The notes beneath the pieces were generated by a model. That model was not told where the DNA came from. It did no database searches and saw nothing but the letters and a program-made list of their open reading frames with translations. This document shows positions 7,636 through 15,171 of a stretch of 22,390 bases of DNA, piece by piece (position 1 is the first letter of the stretch; the number at the start of each line of letters is the position of its first letter). The DNA lies in the NCBI GenBank assembly GCA_022013615.1, contig JAKLQB010000285.1:1-22390 (forward strand), in the 5' to 3' direction. The stretch is from Desulfobacterales bacterium (GTDB taxonomy: Bacteria; Desulfobacterota; DSM-4660; Desulfatiglandales; Desulfatiglandaceae). Made by a program: the position numbers and the translations under genes.

Positions 7636-9439
7636 AATCGAATGGAGGAATGTCCGCCTGGTGCCTATCCTCCACAACAGGATGGAATTTGCCATAGAGG
7701 TAAGGCGACAGTTTGAAGAGTTCAGGCCCGATCGCGTGGCCGTGGAGTATCCTGACACACTGGGGGATAAGATCCTTCAAGGCGTGAAAAGACTACCCCT
7801 TTTATCGGTGGTCTACTATGAGGATAAGGACGGGGCCTTTACCTACCTGCTTCTGGAACCGACCGACGGGCAGGTGGAGGCCGTCCGTATGGCCCTCTCA
7901 GAAGGACTCCCCATTCATTTCATAGACCGCGATACAAGCGGATATCCCCTGGACTATTCACCCATGCCGGATCCTTATGCTGTCAAGACAATCGGGCATT
8001 TTCTGTATTCACAGGCCTACCTTAAAGTTAGTCAAACTCATCCTTCTTTTCCAGAGGACACCCTTCGGGAAAAGACCGTGGCTTATCATCTTCAGCGATT
8101 AAGCAGGACAGGTGAACGGATTCTTTTTGTGGGAGGATTATCTCATCTCCCCGGACTTCAGGATCTGCTCCATCAGCCCCAAACTCAGGTCATTGGCCGG
8201 AGAAAAAGAGAGGGGATCGGGCTGGCCCACCTTCATAAAGAATCCAGCCAGGAAATCTTGAGTGAAATACCTCACCTTGCAGCGGCCTATGAGCGGGCCA
8301 GATCCAGTGACGGGCCGGACAAGATGGACCGGCTTAAGATCATCAGCCAATTGATCAACATTGCTACGAAGAATCATTGGAAGAAAAACAAAGAGGAACT
8401 GTCGCGCACCCAGATCAGAATTCTACATAAATTTGCCAGAAACTATGCGTTACTCACCGGATACCTGGTCCCCAATTTTTACCAGCTCATTGTTGCGGCC
8501 AGGGGGGCTGCGGATGACAACTTTGCCTATGAGGTATGGGAAAAAGGAAGCGAATACCCCTGGCAGACCGAGGAACCAGGCCTGCCCATATTGCATTTAA
8601 AGGGCGAGGACATTTTCCTTGACCAGAAGAGAATAAGATTTCACAGACGCCTGAAGACCATGCGGAGACGTCTCGTACCGATCCCTGTCAAGAAAAAGAA
8701 AAGAGAAAGATATCCAGGAGAATGGCGCAAAGAATTTAAAGGATTTTCTATCTGCTCTTACCCTCCGGAGGATGTGGTCATCGAGGGGTATGGTCATTAT
8801 CTCAAGAAAAAGGCCTTTGAAATCAAATCTGAAGAAAACAGCAGGATAGAGCCTTTTATGTGCTCCATGATGGAAGGGCTTGATATCAGGGAGACAATCA
8901 GGGACTGGGAGCGTGGAACAATTTACGTAAAGGCAGAAAGGCCGTTAAAGGGAAAAGTTGGTTCGGTAGTGGTTATTTTTGATGCCGATCTGGCCAAAGA
9001 GGGCAGTGAAGAAAATTTTCCCTGGTGTGTCACCTGGCTTGGGGAACATGCCCAGGAGTCGGATATGGCCTTTTACAGCACGCCCGCGGGAGAGATCATG
9101 GGCGGCCCCGGGATCTCCAGATGCCAGTATGGCGGCTTTATGCTTACCTATCCGCCCATGCGTGTGTACGATATATGGAAAGACCCTTTTTTTGACTTCG
9201 CCAGAAACAAACCTGAAAGGCTGCTCATGGCTGCCCTTGATTACTGCCTTGAGAAGCACGTGGTCTATGTGTCTGCCACTCCGCCCTCAGGGTGGTGTCA
9301 CAGTATGGCCGCGCGTTTGGGTAAGAAGATAATTTATCTCCCTATTGGCTCCTTTTCCCCGGTCACCTTAAAAAAAATCAGGCAATTTCACGTACTGGAT
9401 GGGCATCCTGTGAGAAAATATGCGCACAAATATATCTAA
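7613..9439 (+). CDS. Large protein with TraB/TIKI-like N-terminal domain and unassigned C-terminal region; MoxR partner
   Basis: I do not recognise a named family for the full 608 residues. Residues 15-190 look like the TraB/PrgY/GumN (TIKI, EreA/ChaN-like) fold: a first strand VRLVPILHN, then AVEYPD (43-48) at the place of the usual 'VELD', an Arg-Glu (152-153) before a helix, and [10 protein letters not shown] (173-182) at the place of the 'GxxHxxG' motif. Residues 230-310 are helical. Residues 345-372 are strongly basic. Residues 375-608 form a mixed domain with unusual conserved-looking stretches, [42 protein letters not shown] and [20 protein letters not shown]. There is no signal peptide or membrane helix. 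ATG 7613 overlaps the moxR-like stop and has AAGG 9 bases upstream; GTG 7661 is an alternative after GGAGG. A catalytic function is not assigned. Confidence 0.8.
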   Translation: MTLIRKNRIEWRNVRLVPILHNRMEFAIEVRRQFEEFRPDRVAVEYPDTLGDKILQGVKRLPLLSVVYYEDKDGAFTYLLLEPTDGQVEAVRMALSEGLPIHFIDRDTSGYPLDYSPMPDPYAVKTIGHFLYSQAYLKVSQTHPSFPEDTLREKTVAYHLQRLSRTGERILFVGGLSHLPGLQDLLHQPQTQVIGRRKREGIGLAHLHKESSQEILSEIPHLAAAYERARSSDGPDKMDRLKIISQLINIATKNHWKKNKEELSRTQIRILHKFARNYALLTGYLVPNFYQLIVAARGAADDNFAYEVWEKGSEYPWQTEEPGLPILHLKGEDIFLDQKRIRFHRRLKTMRRRLVPIPVKKKKRERYPGEWRKEFKGFSICSYPPEDVVIEGYGHYLKKKAFEIKSEENSRIEPFMCSMMEGLDIRETIRDWERGTIYVKAERPLKGKVGSVVVIFDADLAKEGSEENFPWCVTWLGEHAQESDMAFYSTPAGEIMGGPGISRCQYGGFMLTYPPMRVYDIWKDPFFDFARNKPERLLMAALDYCLEKHVVYVSATPPSGWCHSMAARLGKKIIYLPIGSFSPVTLKKIRQFHVLDGHPVRKYAHKYI

Positions 9440-9444
9440 GCGTA

Positions 9445-9489
9445 GAACGGGACGTCAGGGACATTTTGACATTTATGACTCTTATCTAC
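9445..9489. repeat. Direct repeat copy 1 (gggacgtc...ttttgacattta)
   Basis: This 45-bp copy matches the copy at 9938-9984 at 40 of 45 aligned positions, with one 2-base gap. It lies just after the stop of the TraB-like gene. The core ggacgtcc is palindromic in copy 2 and altered here. Similar 'gggacgtcc...gacattt' ends are what I would expect at REP/RAYT (IS200-like) transposase scars, but that assignment is from memory and unproven. Confidence 0.65.
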
Positions 9490-9634
9490 TACGACCCGAA
9501 GCCCTGCTTACAGTTGATAGACTGACATTCAACATTCTCGCTATGTCAGCACAGTTTATCATTATTTCAAAATATTCTGGAGCAAATGACAATATGTAAC
9601 GAATGTCTCGAAAACCCTGGCCATGGGTCTAGTC

Positions 9635-9640
9635 TATAAT
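9635..9640 (+). promoter_or_regulatory. -10-like TATAAT before the antitoxin gene
   Basis: A perfect TATAAT lies 20 bp before the antitoxin ATG. No convincing -35 is present 16-18 bp upstream. A partly symmetric ccctggccatggg (9615-9627) just upstream could be an operator, as antitoxins of this class repress their own promoter. This is inference. Confidence 0.35.
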
Positions 9641-9660
9641 TTAAAAAAGAGGTTGTTATC

Positions 9661-9897
9661 ATGTCTGTTCAGGTTAATATTTATGAAGCGAAAACCAAGT
9701 TCTCCAAACTGGTTAATCAGGCCATAGCAGGTGAGGAAATCATCATCGCGAAATCCGGCAAGCCGGTGGCCAAGTTGGTTCCCATTGAAACAGCATTAAA
9801 AGATCGAATTCCCGGATCGGCAAAAGGAAAAATTACTATTGCTGAAGATTTTGATGCCCCTTTGCCGGATGATGTTCTGGAGACATTCTATCAATGA
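9661..9897 (+). CDS. Phd/YefM family antitoxin, orphaned
   Basis: The 78-residue protein is a type II antitoxin. The N-terminal DNA-binding part reads VNIYEAKTKFSKLVNQ, then GEEIIIAKSGKPVAKLVPI, the hallmark of Phd/YefM (prevent-host-death) proteins. The tail GSAKGKITIAEDFDAPLPDDVLETF is the toxin-binding part usually found with VapC/PIN partners. AAGAGG lies 8 bases before ATG. The stop overlaps the start of the toxin as ATGA, the usual coupled arrangement, but the toxin is cut after about 14 codons. The antitoxin therefore has no local toxin to neutralise. It could still act on a chromosomal relative or simply be decaying. Confidence 0.92.
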   Translation: MSVQVNIYEAKTKFSKLVNQAIAGEEIIIAKSGKPVAKLVPIETALKDRIPGSAKGKITIAEDFDAPLPDDVLETFYQ

Positions 9898-9962
9898 AAT
9901 ATTTGTTGGACACGCATGCATTCATCTGGTTCATGCAGAGCGGGACGTCCGTGATATTTTGA
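9894..9962 (+). pseudogene. VapC-like PIN toxin, truncated after ~14 codons
   Basis: Starting at ATG 9894, overlapping the antitoxin stop, the frame reads MKYLLDTHAFIWFM, the typical first strand of VapC/PIN ribonucleases with the first catalytic Asp. After codon 14-15 the sequence turns directly into repeat copy 2 (from 9938) and stops at TGA 9960-9962. The rest of the roughly 130-residue toxin is absent. The break coincides with the repeat edge, so insertion or deletion mediated by that repeat is the simplest reading. Confidence 0.85.
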
Positions 9963-9984
9963 CATTTAATTGACTTTTATCTAC
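9938..9984. repeat. Direct repeat copy 2, at the toxin break point
   Basis: This 47-bp copy starts with gagcgggacgtccgtgatat and shares 40 of 45 aligned bases with 9445-9489, in the same orientation. It contains the perfect palindrome ggacgtcc. It replaces the body of the PIN toxin gene. Sequence beyond both copies is unrelated. Confidence 0.65.
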
Positions 9985-10097
9985 CATAATCTTTCTCTTC
10001 ACCAAATGTTTCGAACAATTTTCGCCGAATTTCACCTGACTCTGGAAGATTTCGATAGGATATTCCACGCTTCTGACGACATAGGCTCGTTTGAGTT

Positions 10098-10286
10098 ATG
10101 AAAAAGGATCAACAGTCTATAAATGAAGAAAGAAAAATGATCATAGAAATGATCAACGCGTCCTGGGATCTGGCAGAGCGTCTTGGCAAACATCCCCTTA
10201 AAAGAGGATGCAACTGTATTTCCTGTGTGAACAGGAGAAAACGCATTTTAGAGGAACAGAAAGGAGAATGGAAGTTTGTGTTGTGA
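10098..10286 (+). CDS. Small hypothetical protein with CxCxxC motif
   Basis: A 62-codon ORF I do not recognise. It is charged and helical at first (EERKMIIEMINASWDLAERLG) and then has a compact RGCNCISCVNRRKR segment, with three cysteines that could bind a metal with partners, and a basic tail. The upstream region lacks a clear Shine-Dalgarno, which lowers confidence. It lies in the scar zone between the toxin relic and the dehydrogenase operon, whose end it faces. A chance ORF is possible, though the composition looks protein-like. Confidence 0.4.
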   Translation: MKKDQQSINEERKMIIEMINASWDLAERLGKHPLKRGCNCISCVNRRKRILEEQKGEWKFVL

Positions 10287-10303
10287 ACGTTGAAGCCGCG
10301 TTC

Positions 10304-10349
10304 CCTCAACCTTTCTTTAATCTCTTCATCGCTCAGTTTGCCATTTAAC
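10304..10349 (-). pseudogene. Relic of an IlvD/Edd-type dehydratase C-terminus
   Basis: On the minus strand, directly after the E3 stop, these 46 bp read NGKLSDEEIKERL. They match the tail of the ilvD-like pseudogene at 19871-19916 (LNVKLSDGEIKERLKN) at 38 of 46 bases, with differences mostly at third codon positions. No start or stop suggests a working gene. It is either the last trace of a second dehydratase gene downstream of E3 or a recombination footprint. Confidence 0.65.
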
Positions 10350-11735
10350 TTAGGGAAGATAGATGGGCCTTCCGAGGCACTCTCTTGCGGCTTCGGCTAC
10401 AGATTCGCTGAGTGTAGGATGGGGAAAGGTTGCCCTGGCTAATTCTTCCAGGGTGGCCTCCATCTGGATAGCAAGCACTGCCTGACCTGCCATCTCACAG
10501 GCCCCCTGGCCGATAAAGTGCATACCGAGCACCTCTCCATATTTCTTTTCGGCCACAACCTCTACAAGCCCTTCATTCTGCGAGATGATCATGCCGAATG
10601 GGTTCATTGAAAGGGGTGCAGCTCCCTCAACCACATCGTAACCTGCCTGTTTTGCCTCCTTGCTCGTAAGACCTATGCACGCGACCTGAGGCTGAGTGAA
10701 AAGTACCCTGGTGATGGTTCTATGATCGAACGTGCTCTCCATACCCATGGCATTTTCCGCAGCCACAATTCCACCTTGAGATGCCAGATGGGAATAGTGT
10801 CTTGTCTCGGGAGCAGCAAGATCCCCCATGGCATAGATGCCGCCTACAGGTGTCTCCATCCGTTCGTTGACAGGTATAAAATCACCCTTTCCATCCAGAC
10901 CTACTGTCTCAAGGCCCAGTTCTGTTAAGGCCGCCCCCCTTCTAAGGCTGATCACCCGATCAACTACAACGGTCTCCTCTTTGTCTTTCGTTCTTAGGGC
11001 ACAATGGAGACCATCCTTTTTCTTCTTTAAGCTAAGGATATCTGATTTGGTCAGTATGCTGATCCCCTGATCTTTTAAGACCTTGGTGAGCCTGCTTCTT
11101 ATGGCCTTGCTCTCTTCTGGAAGGATACTTTTATCTTCTGTGGCCAGTATGACCTCTGAATCAAATCTATGAAGAAACTGGGCTATCTCAATCAACCATG
11201 GGCTCCCGCCAAACAAAAGGACCCTTTTAGGCAATTTTTTTTCGCTCAGAAGATAATCGCTGTTTGTGACTTCTTTTAAATCAGCCCCAGGAAAATCAGG
11301 TTTTAGCCATCTTGCTCCTGTGGCAAGAATAATGCTATTATAAGCAATGATTTTACCATTGACTTCCACCTTTCCTTTTCCGGCAAGTTTGCCCCTTCCC
11401 TCAATGATTTCCACCTTGTTTTTTATTAGTGTTCCCTTAACCCCTTGTCGCATAAAGCCGATTAATTCATCCTGACGTTTTATCAAGGTAGCGTAATTCT
11501 TGGAAATCCCGGAAACATCCAGCCCCATTTCTTTTCCAAGGGTAAGGCTCCCCAATATATTGGATGCCACCATCATATGACCAAAAGGAACACATCCCCT
11601 GTTCATACATAGCCCACCTAAAAGCTTGTCTTCCATGAGGGCCACTTTGCCACCCAGTTGAGCAGCCCGGATAGCTGCCGGGACACCTCCCGCACCCCCG
11701 CCTAATACAATTACGTCATAAATTTTTTCTGTCAT
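10350..11735 (-). CDS. Dihydrolipoamide dehydrogenase-like E3 subunit
   Basis: E3 reoxidises dihydrolipoyl groups of E2 with FAD and NAD+. The start ATG at 11733-11735 (461 residues) has GAGAGAAG upstream; a TTG at 11750 is also open. The FAD motif is VLGGGAGGVPAA (residues 10-21). The redox disulfide is GGLCMNRGCVP (Cys43 and Cys48, spacing CX4C), and the C-terminal active-site His-Glu pair is HPTLSE (439-444). The second FAD motif YAMGDLA is at 301-307. The NAD-binding glycine motif is abnormal: where E3 usually has GGGxxGxE, this reads GGSPWLIE (176-183). The protein may be slow, prefer another acceptor, or belong to a divergent E3-like branch such as mercuric reductase relatives. It is the last gene of the complex operon, 11 bp after E2. 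Confidence 0.9.
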   Translation of the reverse strand: MTEKIYDVIVLGGGAGGVPAAIRAAQLGGKVALMEDKLLGGLCMNRGCVPFGHMMVASNILGSLTLGKEMGLDVSGISKNYATLIKRQDELIGFMRQGVKGTLIKNKVEIIEGRGKLAGKGKVEVNGKIIAYNSIILATGARWLKPDFPGADLKEVTNSDYLLSEKKLPKRVLLFGGSPWLIEIAQFLHRFDSEVILATEDKSILPEESKAIRSRLTKVLKDQGISILTKSDILSLKKKKDGLHCALRTKDKEETVVVDRVISLRRGAALTELGLETVGLDGKGDFIPVNERMETPVGGIYAMGDLAAPETRHYSHLASQGGIVAAENAMGMESTFDHRTITRVLFTQPQVACIGLTSKEAKQAGYDVVEGAAPLSMNPFGMIISQNEGLVEVVAEKKYGEVLGMHFIGQGACEMAGQAVLAIQMEATLEELARATFPHPTLSESVAEAARECLGRPIYLP

Positions 11736-11746
11736 TATCTTCTCTC

Positions 11747-12994
11747 TCAACTGATCATTAACAAAGGTTCCTCAACCATCTCCTTGATGGTTTTCAAAAA
11801 CCTGGCCCCAGGGGCTCCGTCGATGATTCTATGGTCAAAGGTCAGGCTCAATCCAATTCTTGCTTCTGGGATCACATGATCGTTCCTTACACTCGGTTTT
11901 TTGGTAATTCTGCCCACGCCCAGTATGGCGCTCTCAGGGGGGCGAATAATGGGCGTGAAAAAATCTATGTCTGCAAAGCCCAGATTGGAAATGGTGAAGG
12001 TCCCGTTGGCCAGATCATCAGGGGAGAGTTTATTTTCCCTCGTTTTTTGGATCAGTTCCAAAATTTCATAATCTATCTCGCGGATGGTCTTGAGATCCGG
12101 ATTCCTGACAACCGGCACAATAAGCGCGTCATTGGCTTCCATGGCCACACCAATGTGGACTTGTCGCCACACACGGATATTATCACCTTCCACGCTCGCA
12201 TTGATCTTGGGATGTAGACGAAGGGCCATAGCTGATATCTTCACCAAAATAGCGTTGAAGGAGACTTTCCCTTCATCCCTACTGAACCGTTCTCGCAAAG
12301 CAATAAGGCGCTCTGCACATGCTTCAGTATGCAGGCTAAGCTGTGCGGATTGGCTCAGGCTCTGGTACATATTATCGAAAATTATCCGCCTAACACCCTG
12401 TATAGGAATGCTTTCCGAGATTTCCTTGATCGCTATACCCTTGGATATCTCTTCTGGTGGCCTTTCAACCCTTTCCCCTGCAATGGCAGGTGCCTCCTCC
12501 AACACCCGGAGGATATCAGCCCTCACAATCCTACCCCCAGGGCCGGAACCCACAATGGCGCTCAAGTCCAGGTTATTTGTTGCAGCCATGGACCGTGCCA
12601 GGGGAGAAGCCTTGATGCGGCCTTTTGGCCCTGGGGATGAGGAGAGCACAGCAGCAGGCTGGCCTGCCTGAGACACAGCCCCGGCCTGTGACGCTTCAAC
12701 TTTTTCAGTGCCTTCGGCCTCAGCAAAAGGATGCTCTTCGATTATCCGCTCATACTCTTCCCTGTTTTCAGCCAGATAGCCCACTATCTCTTCCACCGCA
12801 CATGTTGTCCCTTCAGGGACGATCGGATGTATAATGCCATCTGAGGGTGCTGGCATATCAAAGCTCACCTTATCGGTCTCTATAACCAGGATGGTTTCAC
12901 CCTTCTTTACCGCATCTCCTGAGCTGAACTCCCAGCGAGCTAACTTGGCGCTTTCCATGGTGAGACCCAATTTGGGAATGGTAATCTCGATCAT
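11747..12994 (-). CDS. Dihydrolipoamide acyltransferase E2 subunit
   Basis: E2 forms the core of a 2-oxoacid dehydrogenase complex and moves the acyl group from E1 to CoA. The domains run: one lipoyl domain (residues 1-75; lipoylated Lys42 in ETDKVSF), a flexible Ala/Pro/Gly linker, the E1/E3-binding domain (about 125-165, ASPLARSMAATNNLDLSAI then GSGPGGRIVRADI), and the catalytic domain with LTFDHRIIDGAPGARFL near the end (His and Asp of the acetyltransferase site). At 415 residues it has the normal size for a single-lipoyl E2. The ATG at 12992-12994 is chosen because AGGAGG lies 7 bases upstream; the GTG at 13000 is too close. It lies 11 bp after E1beta. Confidence 0.95.
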   Translation of the reverse strand: MIEITIPKLGLTMESAKLARWEFSSGDAVKKGETILVIETDKVSFDMPAPSDGIIHPIVPEGTTCAVEEIVGYLAENREEYERIIEEHPFAEAEGTEKVEASQAGAVSQAGQPAAVLSSSPGPKGRIKASPLARSMAATNNLDLSAIVGSGPGGRIVRADILRVLEEAPAIAGERVERPPEEISKGIAIKEISESIPIQGVRRIIFDNMYQSLSQSAQLSLHTEACAERLIALRERFSRDEGKVSFNAILVKISAMALRLHPKINASVEGDNIRVWRQVHIGVAMEANDALIVPVVRNPDLKTIREIDYEILELIQKTRENKLSPDDLANGTFTISNLGFADIDFFTPIIRPPESAILGVGRITKKPSVRNDHVIPEARIGLSLTFDHRIIDGAPGARFLKTIKEMVEEPLLMIS

Positions 12995-13001
12995 ATACAC
13001 T

Positions 13002-13007
13002 CCTCCT
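13002..13007 (-). promoter_or_regulatory. Shine-Dalgarno that fixes the E2 start
   Basis: AGGAGG on the minus strand, 7 bases before ATG 12994, selects that codon over the in-frame GTG at 13000. Confidence 0.75.
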
Positions 13008-13986
13008 AACGGTTAAGAACCTTTTTAACCCCTTCCACAACATCGCTCACCTTCGGCAGAACAAAGCCTTCCATGACCGGGCTAAAAGGAATAGGGACAT
13101 CTTTGGCGCCAATCCTCATTACAGGGGCATCCAGATAGTCGAATAGCTCCTCTCCAATTCTGGCAGCAATCTCTGCGCCGAATCCGCCAGTAAGACAGGC
13201 TTCATGGACAATAAGAACGTTGTAAGTCTTTTTTACAGATTCAGCAATCAAAGCAAAGTCGAGGGGTTTCAGGGTACGCAGGTCAACTATCTCTACATCA
13301 ATCTCTTCTTTGGCCAGTTGTTCGGCGGCCTCAAGACACAGGTAGGTCATGCGCGAATATGTCAGTATAGTTATATCTTTGCCAGGTCTCTTGACGGCAG
13401 CGCTGCCGATAGGAATTATATACTCATCTTCGGGTACATGGCCTGTTTGGGCAAAAAGACGCTTGTGCTGGAAAAAAATCACCGGGTCATCATCCCGGAT
13501 TGCGGCTTTTATGAGGCCTTTCACATCCGATGGCTCGGAAGGGGCAATTACCTTGAGTCCGGGGATATGCACAAACCAGCTCTCCAGTGATTGAGAATGC
13601 TGGGCCGCGGCAGAAAGCCCGCCGCCGTCAGGGGCCCAGAGAACCATCGGGATCTTGGCCTGCCCGCCGAACATGTAGCGAATTTTGGCCATCTGATTGG
13701 CGATTTCGTCCATACCGGTGGTAACAAAATCGGCAAAGTGCATGTCCACAACCGGCCTCATTCCGGTCAGGGCCGCCCCTACTCCGCTTCCCACAATACA
13801 GGTCTCGGAGATTGGGCTGTCAATTACCCTGCCAGGGAACCTTTCAGGAAGCCCCTCGAATTGACCAAATATCCCTCCATGGGCCACCAGATCTTCCCCT
13901 ATAATAAATATGGTGTCATCCCGCTCCATTTCCTCTTCCAGGGCCTCTCTCAAGGCAGTGGAACAAGAGATCTCTCTATTCGACAT
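13006..13986 (-). CDS. 2-oxoacid (acetoin-type) dehydrogenase E1 beta subunit
   Basis: E1beta forms the alpha2beta2 thiamine-diphosphate enzyme that decarboxylates the 2-oxo substrate and acylates the lipoyl arm. It has 326 residues, normal length. Visible motifs: FIIGEDLVAHGGIFGQF with the ThDP-contacting Glu, DSPISETCIVGSGVGAAL, AQHSQSLESWFVHIPGLKV, and the C-terminal transketolase domain with LIVHEACLTGGFGAEIAARI. The usual 'GGxxGxGPQHSQS' loop reads GGGLSAAAQHSQS. AAGGAG lies 8 bases before ATG 13986. It is 12 bp after E1alpha. It is closer in wording to AcoB/PdhB than to the branched-chain type, but the substrate cannot be read from sequence. Confidence 0.94.
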   Translation of the reverse strand: MSNREISCSTALREALEEEMERDDTIFIIGEDLVAHGGIFGQFEGLPERFPGRVIDSPISETCIVGSGVGAALTGMRPVVDMHFADFVTTGMDEIANQMAKIRYMFGGQAKIPMVLWAPDGGGLSAAAQHSQSLESWFVHIPGLKVIAPSEPSDVKGLIKAAIRDDDPVIFFQHKRLFAQTGHVPEDEYIIPIGSAAVKRPGKDITILTYSRMTYLCLEAAEQLAKEEIDVEIVDLRTLKPLDFALIAESVKKTYNVLIVHEACLTGGFGAEIAARIGEELFDYLDAPVMRIGAKDVPIPFSPVMEGFVLPKVSDVVEGVKKVLNR

Positions 13987-13998
13987 CTATTTTTCTCC

Positions 13999-14967
13999 TT
14001 ATGGATTAACAAAAAGATCTTCAAGCGCATCTTCAGGGCGGGGCAATGGGGCGTCTTGCCCAAACTGAACCGCTTCGTCAATCAGTTTTGTGACATCCTT
14101 TTTTATCTTTTCCTCCAGCTCAGTTGTGAGGATGCCCTCCTTTTGCAGGTGTTTTTTGAAACGCTCAATGGGATCACTGGTTTTTCTATGTGTGTCAATC
14201 TCATCCGTGCTGCGATATTTCTGCGGGTCCCCCTCAAAATGGCCTCGGTACCTGTATGTCATATTCTCCACAATTGTTGGCCCTTTCCCCTTTCTGGCCC
14301 TGGCTACGGCCTTTCCCACTACATTGCGGACCTCAAGAATATCATTACCATCAATGGTGTGACCTGGGATTCCATAGCCCGCGGCTCTACCGGCAACAGA
14401 ACCGCCCGCCAGTGTATACTCGGACGGAGTAGTTGATGCATAAAGGTTGTTTTCACACACAAATATGATGGGAAGTTTCAAGATAGCTGCCATATTACAT
14501 GCTTCATGAAATGTGCCCCGGTTGGCAGCCCCGTCCCCGAAAAATACAACACCCACTTGATCCGTTTTCCTTAGCTTGATGGACAGACCGGCCCCAATCA
14601 TGATGGGAAAACCTCCCCCCACCACACCATTTGCCCCGAGTATCCCGACGGAAAAATCTGCAATGTGCATAGAACCGCCCTTGCCCTTACAGTAGCCAGT
14701 GGCCTTTCCAAAAAGTTCGGCAAACATCATCCTGGGATCTGCTCCCTTGCCAAGCATATGCCCGTGTCCGCGATGAGTGCTGGCAACATAATCATCAGTA
14801 CGTAACACAGAGCAGGTTCCAATAGAGGAGGCCTCCTCACCAATGGATAGATGGATAAAGCCAGGAATGAGATTTTGCTTGAAAAGATCCCCTGCCTTCT
14901 GTTCAAAGGCCCGAACCGTCAGCATCTTTTTGAAAAGAGACAATTTTTCTTTTTTGCTTGTCTTCAC
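13999..14967 (-). CDS. 2-oxoacid (acetoin-type) dehydrogenase E1 alpha subunit
   Basis: This is the partner of E1beta in ThDP-dependent oxidative decarboxylation. It has 322 residues with start GTG 14965-14967 (GGAG 9 bases upstream). The ThDP motif runs from GDG (144-146) to NN (173-174) and includes GTFHEACNMAA. STHRGHGHMLGKGADPR, then ATGYCKGKGGSMHIAD and LGANGVVGGGFPI, match AcoA-type (acetoin dehydrogenase / TPP-dependent) E1alpha proteins. RYRGHFEGDPQKYR is near residue 250. The name 'acetoin' is by similarity; pyruvate or another 2-oxo acid is equally possible. A 204-bp gap separates it from the PPC gene upstream, so it may have its own promoter, though none is clear. Confidence 0.93.
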   Translation of the reverse strand: MKTSKKEKLSLFKKMLTVRAFEQKAGDLFKQNLIPGFIHLSIGEEASSIGTCSVLRTDDYVASTHRGHGHMLGKGADPRMMFAELFGKATGYCKGKGGSMHIADFSVGILGANGVVGGGFPIMIGAGLSIKLRKTDQVGVVFFGDGAANRGTFHEACNMAAILKLPIIFVCENNLYASTTPSEYTLAGGSVAGRAAGYGIPGHTIDGNDILEVRNVVGKAVARARKGKGPTIVENMTYRYRGHFEGDPQKYRSTDEIDTHRKTSDPIERFKKHLQKEGILTTELEEKIKKDVTKLIDEAVQFGQDAPLPRPEDALEDLFVNP

Positions 14968-15171
14968 TTCCTTCGTCTCCTTGTCTTGTGTTGAACTCCT
15001 TTTAGTAATGAATCAACACGGGTTTCATAGAAATGAATGAATTCTCAAAATATTTATTTTAACAGTTTACCGGGTCCTCCCGTGGAAGGATTAACCTGCT
15101 TGACGGGCCAACAGGCTAAACCGGCTAACTGACCAGAGATATTCCGTGGTTTTTTCATTGTGACACATTAT

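Noticed and set aside
9522..9549. CTGACAT...ATGTCAG inverted repeat as an antitoxin operator
   Set aside because: The 7-bp arms with a 14-base loop lie over 110 bp upstream of the start and away from the -10; too weak to call.
13591..14436. Plus-strand frame of 281 codons across E1beta/E1alpha
   Set aside because: It lies opposite two clear dehydrogenase subunits, spans their junction, and has no recognisable domain.
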